From: Coenobita brevimanus
Taxonomy: Eukaryota > Arthropoda > Malacostraca > Decapoda > Coenobitidae
DNA: 64,000 nt
Assembly: GCA_032717465.1 (NCBI GenBank)
Contig: CM064671.1
Location: 53,295,998 to 53,359,997 of the forward strand
Direction of reading: 5' to 3'
The translations under genes and the position numbers were made by a program. Each line of letters opens with the position of its first letter. The stretch's first letter is position 1. The notes beneath the pieces are model-generated. The model made no database searches, was not told the DNA's origin, and worked only from the letters and a program-made list of their open reading frames with translations. Below, in pieces: positions 56,999 to 64,000 of this stretch.

Positions 56999-57118
56999 TA
57001 CTACAGGGTGGGGCAGAAACACATGGCGGTTATTTAAATATTGTTGCTTTCGTTAAAGGTTTGGTTCACTGGTGACGTGTTGACAGTCTCACAGTTCACT
57101 ACTTGAAGTTTAGTCAGC

Positions 57119-57400
57119 ATGGATAGTTGGTCTGTGCAGGAGCGTGTTGTTGCAGCAGATACGTTCATCAAAACAAACTCAGTACCAGTAACAGCTACAC
57201 AGAGGGTGTTTAGGCGACATTTTAACACGCGAATCTCACCTTCTTGGAACACTGTGTTATTGTGGCTAAGGAAGATGTGGCGTGAATATGGTTCTGTGCG
57301 AGACTCAGATCCTCCTGGCTGCCGTCGATCAGTTTGTATACATGAGGACGTGATCTGTGTCCAAGACGCCATCCACAGAGGCCCAGCAAGATCAGCTTGA
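57119..57400 (+). pseudogene. N-terminal helix-turn-helix part of a transposase
   Basis: A 93-codon frame begins MDSWSVQERVVAADTFIKTN and continues VTATQRVFRRHFNTR, NTVLLWLRKMWREYGSV and DPPGCRRSVCIHEDV. This matches the helix-turn-helix domain (DUF4817 type: sensory W-S-x-E-x-R start, F-R-R-x-F core, PPG-R-x-R-S linker) that precedes DDE cores in some mariner-like elements. It stops at 57400, and the catalytic core is missing through an internal deletion. It lies just inside the left inverted repeat, as expected. Confidence 0.75.
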
Positions 57401-57517
57401 TGCCATTCCCTGACACTTAGTCCTACGTCATATGGCGCATACATCAACTTAAACTCTATCAATTTCTGAATCTTTCTGGGCCTATAATTTTATTGTGTAA
57501 CTAACATACTGGTTTAA

Positions 57518-59390
57518 CCCCTTAACCGCGGGGCGTCACTTTCGTGATGCTTGGGAGCAAGGGATCATACTGCGGGGGGACACTTTTGTGGTTCTGTGTT
57601 ATTTTGAATTCGCCCGGGCTTTGAAGTGGTGGCTTGAGTCATCTATCAGTACTGCCAATGTCCAACACTAGTCAGCACTCCTAATCTCATCTGTACTCCC
57701 ATCCATTGTTGACAAATTAGCCATTTCTCCCCGTTCTTGACTCCCCTCCCTACCTCCCCTCCATTGCCCTATCCTCTCGCCTGCCCGACCGTGCTACGCT
57801 AAGTAAATCTTCTCTGGAATTTTTCACTGATTTCATCCATTGAAATAAGCCCTATGCCCTATTCTTATACCAAATAATATATACAAGAAAGAAATAAGGT
57901 AATTGAGAGTGCCATAAACCTAGAATTGGCTAATTACCACCTGACAACACCTCACGTGCACTCGTTCGCTAATTTTCGCTGTTTATTTCCCCTTGAAATA
58001 TGCCATATAATCTATTTTCGTAATAAAAATATATATAAGAAAGAAAGGGAGAAGCCTTAGTGATATTTACATTCACCTGGATTACCTAATTATTGCAGGC
58101 CACCACACTGTATTCTACGCTAAGTAAATCTTCCCTGGAATTTTCCACTGATTTCTTCCATTGAAATAAGCCCTATGCCCTGGAACTACCTAATTTATTA
58201 TGTATTGCCTTCGTTTCCTGCCAATCATTTCATTGCTATATATTAGCAGGTCTCATAGGGCTGAAGTTGGTAGTATTGGACCTACCCTAGCCAGGCGGCA
58301 GGAGGCCACCACTATCAGTTCACTGTCGTCTTTGAAAGTGGGAGTATGTCTGATTTGCTCCTGCTAACTTCCGTCGCTTTATAACCCTATGCAAAGGGCC
58401 CTGTGACCTTTACCCCCTACTAAACCTCGTGTGGAAAGAGGTAAAGGGCTGACAAATGATAAAGAGTGACTACGATCTCTTTATTGAGTAAAACAGTGCA
58501 AGTGGAATTGTAAATAAAGTGTAAATAATGTGTAAACAGCAAGAAAGCAATGAATGTAAATATAAGTGAACAGTGGAAAATAGTTTTATAAGTTACTTCA
58601 AGTGACAGTGCATAACACAGAGTAAATAAAATAGAAATGTAAATAATGTAAATAAAGTAGAGAACGTAAATAGAAATGTAAATGAGTAGTAGTATATGAA
58701 TACGAGTATATATACTAGGAGTAATGAAAGTGAAAGTTTCACTCTAGCATGTATGAATACTATGAGTTATGAGAGTGAAGGTGAAAGTGACATTCACTCT
58801 CAGTGCTAGTATACAGGACGAGAAAGTGAATGCTACGTATTTTACTGAAAGAAATTGAATCCCTAAAGTGACAATAAACTACTATTACTGAAGGAAATTT
58901 ATGGATAAAGACTGTAGATATATATAAGTGTTATATAGTAACAGAAATATAAACTGTGAGTGTTTTTATGAATATTAGACAACACTAGCGGTGAACGATC
59001 GGAAGTGGGATGGTCATACGCCCTTGTAATTTTCATTGCTTTCACAGTGTTTTTTTGGGGGGAGTATGGATTCCAAACTATTTGAGAATCATAGATTAGT
59101 GTTTCTAGTGATAATATCAGGCTGTGGTAATCATATTACGAGTTGTCGGGAAGTGTAAAGTGTAGACTTCATTACCCAACTTCAGAGGTCTCCACCAGTC
59201 CTACGGTACTCGACGAAGGCTCAACAAACACCCAAGGAGAAAGCTGAAGGTATGTGCCATAAGAATATTTGATTTTAATATTCTAGGGCTAATAACTGAT
59301 TTTTGGCAAATATTTTTAAAGAGTCTGTCGGAGCGCGAATATGCCCACGGGAGCCGAAAGTCAAAGCAAAACAAGCCCGCGGTATAAGGG
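57518..59390. mobile_element. TTAA-flanked (piggyBac-type) non-autonomous element
   Basis: TTAA stands on both sides (57514-57517 and 59391-59394). The ends are inverted: CCCCTTAACCGCGGGGCG at the left and the reverse complement of CCCTTATACCGCGGGC at the right. TTAA target duplication with CCC-starting ends is the piggyBac signature. The inside (1.87 kb) is AT-rich with repeated gtaaataaagtgtaaata-like phrases and no transposase. A ~60-base direct repeat (acgctaagtaaatcttctct and gaatttttcactgatttcat) occurs at about 57795 and 58117. Confidence 0.85.
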
Positions 59391-59440
59391 TTAATATTAA
59401 ATTTAAAAACCGTCAGGTGTTTCTGTCCAACCCTGCAGTA

Positions 59441-59985
59441 GGATAAACGGCTTTTATCACTACATGCAGTCCAAGAACCATGGCTTCGCTCCCAGCTTTA
59501 ATCAGTTCCGCGTGGATGCCACAAAAAGCAGACAGTCTACCACTTTTCAGCCTAGTCACTGTCTTCTAGATTTCATCTAGTGAGGTAAAGGCATCGCCGC
59601 CGATTGCTACTACAGGGTGATCACCATCTAATGAAAGGTCTCTATGAAGCAGTTCTTCAATATAGAGGTGCTCAACGAGCCCTGTACTCTTCCGTCCCTG
59701 ATATGAGCCATCTTTCTGATGTCTTAACAGATGAAAATTGTGCATTGGGACTGGGGTGGCACTTCTTCAGGAATTGATTAGCAAGTCTAAAGTCATGTAC
59801 ACTCATGATTACTAATCTCTGACCAGGAACGCTTGGAGGGCAGTGTTATGACCACAACCGAGCCACGCATTCGAACACAGCCTCCGCATTTGTGGGCGGG
59901 TCAAAGAATGGTAACCAGGTGATCTGAAGCGTACTAATCCTCATATCATTGGTATTACCATATTCTTATGGTTTCTTCTCCATAA
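59441..59985 (-). pseudogene. pol: LINE Pol remnant, upstream half (interrupted)
   Basis: Minus-strand frame with SYQGRKSTGLVEHLYIEELL, HPVVAIGGDAFTSLDEI, TRLKSGRLSAFCGIHAELIK and AGSEAMVLGLHVVIKAV, matching the stretch just before the RT core of a LINE. It breaks at the TA site where the mariner-type element sits and resumes at 56998. Confidence 0.8.
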
Positions 59986-60204
59986 TATAATAATCTGTGA
60001 TTATTGACAGGGGCCAACATTTCTTCAATCAGTCTGCAATTTAGCAATTTTCAAGGAGTAAAAAAAACATGTGCCACTATATGTGGGTATTGGCATCATA
60101 TATACCGTAATAATTATTTATGAATTAGCGGCATTAACTGGCACACCTTTTGACCAGAGGGGGCATGCAGCTAAGACGTCGCGTAGGAATAGGGCAACCA
60201 GTCC
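59986..60204. other. Non-coding, nothing recognised
   Basis: AT-rich spacer before the inverted flank of the TTG array. Confidence 0.5.
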
Positions 60205-60315
60205 CACTGGATGGCAACGGCATAGACATAAATAACACTAGATGCCGCATCGCCCATTCTTCAGTACAGCGGCTATGCGTCTTTGCGGCAGCCATCTTGG
60301 AGCGGTCAAGCATGT
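60205..60315 (+). repeat. Left inverted flank of the TTG array
   Basis: Contains catagacataaataa and ends in atgcgtctttgcggcagcca, tcttggagcggtcaag. The inverted counterpart is 62340-62440. Confidence 0.8.
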
Positions 60316-60354
60316 AATAGTGTGACTTTTTTTAGAGCGAATTTAGACAATGAA

Positions 60355-62110
60355 AATTAATGTTGTTGTGGTGGAGGTGGTGATGGTGGTTAGTGTTGTT
60401 GTGGTGGTGATGGTGGTTATTATAGTAGTAGTGGTGGTTGTTGCTGTGGTGGTGGTGATGGTGGTTTTTGTTGTTGGTGTGGTGGTGGTGGTTACTGTGT
60501 TGGTGGTGATGGTGGTAGTTGTGTTAATTGTGGTTGTTACTGTGTTAGTGATGGTTGTTGTGGTGGTGGTTGTTGTTGTGGTGGTGGTGGTTGTTGTGAT
60601 GGTGGTTATAATGGTGGCTGCTGTGGTGACGATTGTGGTTGTTGTTGCTGTTGTGGTGGTTGTGGTGTTGGCTGCACTAGATGTTGTAGTTGTTGTGGTG
60701 GTGGTTGTTGAGGTGGCGGTTGTTGTGGTGGTCATTGTTGTGGTGGTGGTTATAGTTGTTGCTGCTGTTTTTGTGGTGGTGGTGGTTGTGGTGATGGTTG
60801 TAGTGGTGGTGGTTGTTGTTGTGATGATGTTTTTTATGGTTGTTGTCGTTGTTGCTGTTGTGGTGGTGGTGGTTGTTCTTGTGGTGGTTGTGGTTGTGTT
60901 GGTTGTTGTTGTGTTGTTGTTATGGTGATGGTGGTTGTGTTGGTGGTTGTTGCATTGGTGCTGGTGATGGTGGTTGTTGTTGTGGTGGTTGGTGTCATTG
61001 TTGCTGTTGTGGTGGTGGTGGTGGTGGTGGAGGTGGTTATGGTTGTGTTGGTTGTTGCTGTTGTTGTTGTTATGGTGGTGGTTATTGTTGTGGTGATTGT
61101 TGTTGTGGTTGTTGCTGTGGTTGTTATTGTGATTGTTGTTGTTGTGATGGTGGTGGTTATTGTGGTGGTGGTTATTGTTGTGGTGATTGTTGTTGTGGTT
61201 GTTGCTGTGGTGGCTATTGTGGTGGTGGTTATTGTTGTGGTGATTGTTGTTGTGGTTGTTGCTGTGGTGGCTATTGTTGTGGTTCTTGGTGTGATGGTTG
61301 TTGTGGTGGTGGGTGTTGTAGTGATGGTGGTGGTTGTTTTTGTGGCTGTTGTTGTTGTGGTTGTTATTGTTTTGGTGGTGGTTCTTCTTGTGGTGGTTGT
61401 TGTGTTGGTGGTGGTGGTGGTGGTGGTGGTGGTGATTGTTGTTGTGGTTGTTGTTGTTGTGGTGGTTTTTGTTGTGGTGGTTGTTGTTGTGGTGGTGGTT
61501 GTTGTTGTGGTGGTGGTTGTTGTTGTGGTGGTGGTTGTTGTTGTGGTGGTGGTTGTTGTTGTGGTGGTGGTTGTAGTGATGGTGGTGGTTGTTGTTGTGG
61601 TGGTGGTGGTTGTTGTTGTGATGGTGGTGGTGGTTGTAGTGATGGTGGTTGTGGTGATGGTGGTGGTTGTTGTTGTGATGGTGGTGGTTGTTGTTGTGAT
61701 GGTGGTGGTTGTTGTTGTGATGGTGGTAGTTGTTGTTGTGGTGGTGGTTGTTGGTGTTATGGTGGTGATTGTTGTTGTGGTGGTGATTGTTGTTGTGGTG
61801 GCGATTGTTGTTATGGTGGTGAATGTGGATGTTGTTGCTGTTGTTGTTGTGGTGATGGTGGTGGTGGTGAATGTGGTGCTGTGATTGTGGTTGTTGTTGT
61901 GGTGGTGGTGGTGGTGGTGATTGTTGTTATGATGGTGGATGTGGATGTTGTTGCTGTTGTTGTGGTGGTGGTGGTGGTGGTGGTGGATGTGGTGCTGTGA
62001 TTGTGGATTTTGCTTTTGTTGTTGTGGTGGTGGTGGTGGTTGTGGTGATGGCTGTGGTGGTGGCCGTTATGGTGGTGGCTGTTGTTGTGGTGGTAGTGGT
62101 TGCGGTTCCT
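60355..62110 (+). repeat. (TTG/TGG)n trinucleotide-rich array, about 1.75 kb
   Basis: Almost entirely GTT, GTG, GGT, TTG and TGG triplets with some GAT and GCT. All three plus frames (poly-Val, poly-Cys/Gly/Trp) and a minus frame (poly-Thr) stay open for hundreds of codons, which shows that frame length here is meaningless. Confidence 0.95.
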
Positions 62111-62339
62111 GGTTCATCTGAAACGTGAACTCGGTGGACTGCAGGCTTAAATTTCCCTCCTTTCGGAGGATAAAGAAGCACCTGAGGGACGTTTGCATAG
62201 CCAGACAGTTAAGACGCTCGTGCTATCGGTGTCACCATAGATATATTCCGACGCTTTCTACACCCAAAAGTAGCACAATGCTGTTGCATTTCTAGGTAAA
62301 CACTGGTCAGCTTTGATCATCGTCAGGAACACGACATCG

Positions 62340-62440
62340 TCTGCCTCAACCGTTCCAAGATGGCGGCCGCGCAGACGCATCGAAAGTAGTGTTACGTGGT
62401 ATTTAGGCTTATTTGTATCTATGGGCAACGGGGCCTGTTA
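62340..62440 (-). repeat. Right inverted flank of the TTG array
   Basis: Reverse complement of 60205-60315 with gaps, sharing ccaagatggcggc and the gacgcat core, plus ttatttgtatctatg. CCAAGATGGC is also the shape of a YY1-type site. Confidence 0.8.
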
Positions 62441-62449
62441 TCACTAGAG

Positions 62450-63205
62450 AAAAACATTCAGTTCAAAGTAGTAGTAACAGTAAATTTCTGTCAATGATAT
62501 AAGTAGGATATTATAAAGCATTCTTAATTAGAATATGTCCCGTGAATGCCGGCTGCGGTGGCAATCGTGGTTATTTCTCTACTATCACCTACTAACAGCT
62601 CGGTTAAAAGCTCGCCACAAGAAATAGGTCAGTGAAATAATAAACATTAATAAAACAGTGTATGAAATTCAAATATCACGCACTCATTATAGACTAAAAA
62701 TAACAGCTATGACCAAATTTGTCTATTTCTTACCATGCATATATTACTTGAGAAAGTAATATAATATGTGAAACAAAAATGCTTCAGTGATGCTTTAAAA
62801 ATTGTTCATTGAAGCATTAAACCTTTCTGAAACGACGGTGGAGTGTGTCTGACTGTGTAGCCTACGCCTGGCCACGACTTTGGCTAACTTTCTGGTCAGA
62901 AATTAGTGATGACGAGTGTACATACGTCGGAATAAGTTCGTTTTCTTTTCCGTGGACTAAGGTGTTTGTAACACTGCACAGTGGAGAGTTATCCCCTCCT
63001 TTCCCCTTCCTCATTGTCCCATACTCCCACCCAACCCCCCACTTTTCTCTCCAACCCCATAACCCCACCTTCTATCCCCCATACTCTCGATCACATCTAA
63101 CTAGAGGTTGTTGTACTTCTTGCACCTCTCTACGTGTAGTCCGAACAACTAATGAAGGAATAGTACAGTATACTGTATGTCATAAACCAAGTTAGGAAAA
63201 GGTTT
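62450..63205. other. Non-coding, nothing recognised
   Basis: No conserved frame. A pyrimidine-rich stretch at 62995-63085 explains the longest open frame. Confidence 0.5.
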
Positions 63206-63212
63206 ACTACAC

Positions 63213-63222
63213 TGTGTGTGTC

Positions 63223-63278
<56 letters not shown>

Positions 63279-63320
63279 AGAAAGAATAAATCTGCTGTGA
63301 TTAAATATTGCTGTAGTAGA

Positions 63321-63392
<72 letters not shown>
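63213..63392. repeat. Microsatellite palindrome (TG)n(AG)n ... (CT)n(CA)n
   Basis: TG units (63213-63241) then AG units (to about 63274), a ~48-base unique spacer, then CT units (63322-63368) and CA units (to 63392). The right half is the reverse complement of the left, giving a potential long hairpin. Confidence 0.95.
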
Positions 63393-63399
63393 GTATAGT

Positions 63400-64000
63400 G
63401 TATACTGGTGATCTATGACCATTGAGATATCGCACCTTATCAGCTACGGTGATGTCATTAATTTCCGTTGGTTAGGACAAGGGTGTGGGTGTGGGTGGAG
63501 CTGTTGCACAAAACCCCAGAGTGGGTCGTTATCTGATCCTCACACCTGTGGGCATAATTATATGCCTCATATCATTATCAGCCAGGGTCACGCACAGACA
63601 TCCTTTCGCTCGCTGCTCGTTTTCCCTACACCGACCGTGTGCAGTGTTGCCAATGAAACTCAAATACCGCTAGATCTAGAAATAACTACTTCAAAGTAGC
63701 AGGAAATGTGACATCGGGTGACATGAATGCTAGCTCTTTTCGCTGGATTTAAGCCTTCTTATTCTATATTGTAGGGGGTGCACCCAATTGTCTAAAGAGA
63801 TTCCAGCATTTTAAGCCAGTTAGCAATAATCTAGTGATTTTGAAGACTAATCTAGTGGACGATTGTGTGTATTATTGGTAACGCTGACTCTTTCAACAGC
63901 TGATGCCATCCCACAAGTCCGAATCTCTATACCCATGTCACTCACCTTTGTCACAGTAACCAATAACTCCCCAGTATATAAGGTAAGCGATACGACTCCG
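63400..64000. other. Non-coding, nothing recognised
   Basis: Short open frames at 63415-63699 and 63485-63673 have no recognisable features. Confidence 0.5.

Larger units (their letters stand above)
57001..59438 (+). mobile_element. Mariner-type element remnant with TA duplication
   Basis: The left end CTACAGGGTGGGGCAGAAAC and the right end, reverse complement CTGCAGGGTTGGACAGAAAC, are inverted repeats continuing for about 40 bases (ACA.CTGGCGGTT.TTTAAAT type). TA flanks both ends (56999-57000 and 59439-59440). Without the nested insertion it is only about 0.56 kb, an internally deleted copy that keeps the N-terminal transposase segment. Confidence 0.85.

Noticed and set aside
57034..57462. 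Minus-strand 142-codon frame opposite the helix-turn-helix frame
   Set aside because: It is a shadow of the plus-strand transposase fragment, which has family motifs and lies correctly inside the inverted repeat.
60350..62128. Long open frames (poly-Val, poly-Cys/Gly, poly-Thr), up to 386 codons
   Set aside because: All frames of a TTG/TGG triplet array lack stops by composition. No non-repetitive domain is attached.
62845..63195. 116-codon plus-strand frame
   Set aside because: Rich in Pro, Ser and Phe from a pyrimidine tract. No homology recognised and no splice or start evidence.

Overview
The window looks like repeat-rich nuclear DNA of an arthropod, most likely a decapod crustacean. 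The support is dense (CT)n, (CA)n, (TA)n and (GATA)n microsatellites, a degenerate TTAGG-type telomere-like tract, tRNA- and 5S-derived SINE-like units, and LINE, mariner and Penelope remnants of the kind common in crab and shrimp assemblies. The species assignment is inference. There is no operon structure. The only plausible host-gene pieces are a spliced exon (55379-55556, minus) resembling part of a divergent ionotropic receptor, a truncated look-alike exon beside it, a TATA-containing promoter with a 5' UTR exon (2799-2896, minus), and an intronless cold-shock-domain (Y-box-like) reading frame with one in-frame stop (25310-26497, minus).

Layout, left part (1-25 kb): a ~2.5 kb block at 1-2470 recurs in direct orientation at 9219-12070. 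Between the copies lie LINE fragments, a 39-bp minisatellite next to an LTR-end-like sequence with a tRNA-Leu primer binding site, and a foldback structure with TTAGG-like sequence at its centre. Next come a tRNA-derived SINE with a 12-bp target duplication and a hAT-type MITE with a perfect 8-bp duplication. A broken inverted duplication follows (arms 14747-16385 and 20270-22600) whose right arm carries a 1.6 kb GC-rich island and whose loop holds minisatellites, a 5S rRNA-derived SINE-like unit and a mariner remnant.

Middle part (25-50 kb): the cold-shock reading frame, then a 5'-truncated minus-strand LTR retrotransposon (27027-30616) whose pol order is integrase-RT-RNase H. This is the unusual Ty1/copia-like order known from Gmr1-type Ty3/gypsy elements. 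After a mariner relic and a 100-N gap comes a 10.5 kb Ty3/gypsy-type provirus (38766-49271) with two LTRs, gag, protease, RT, RNase H, integrase and a baculovirus-F/errantivirus-like env. It sits inside a Penelope-like element whose coding sequence resumes on both sides. A hammerhead-ribozyme-like fold lies upstream of the Penelope RT.

Right part (50-64 kb): a decayed LINE (51840-53510), the putative receptor exons, and a three-level nest (TTAA-type element inside a mariner-type element inside a LINE, about 56100-59980). A 1.75 kb (TTG/TGG)n array flanked by inverted copies of a ~110-bp sequence follows, then a microsatellite palindrome near 63.3 kb. All mobile-element genes here carry stops, frameshifts or deletions, so the region reads as layered decay with little evidence of intact host coding capacity.
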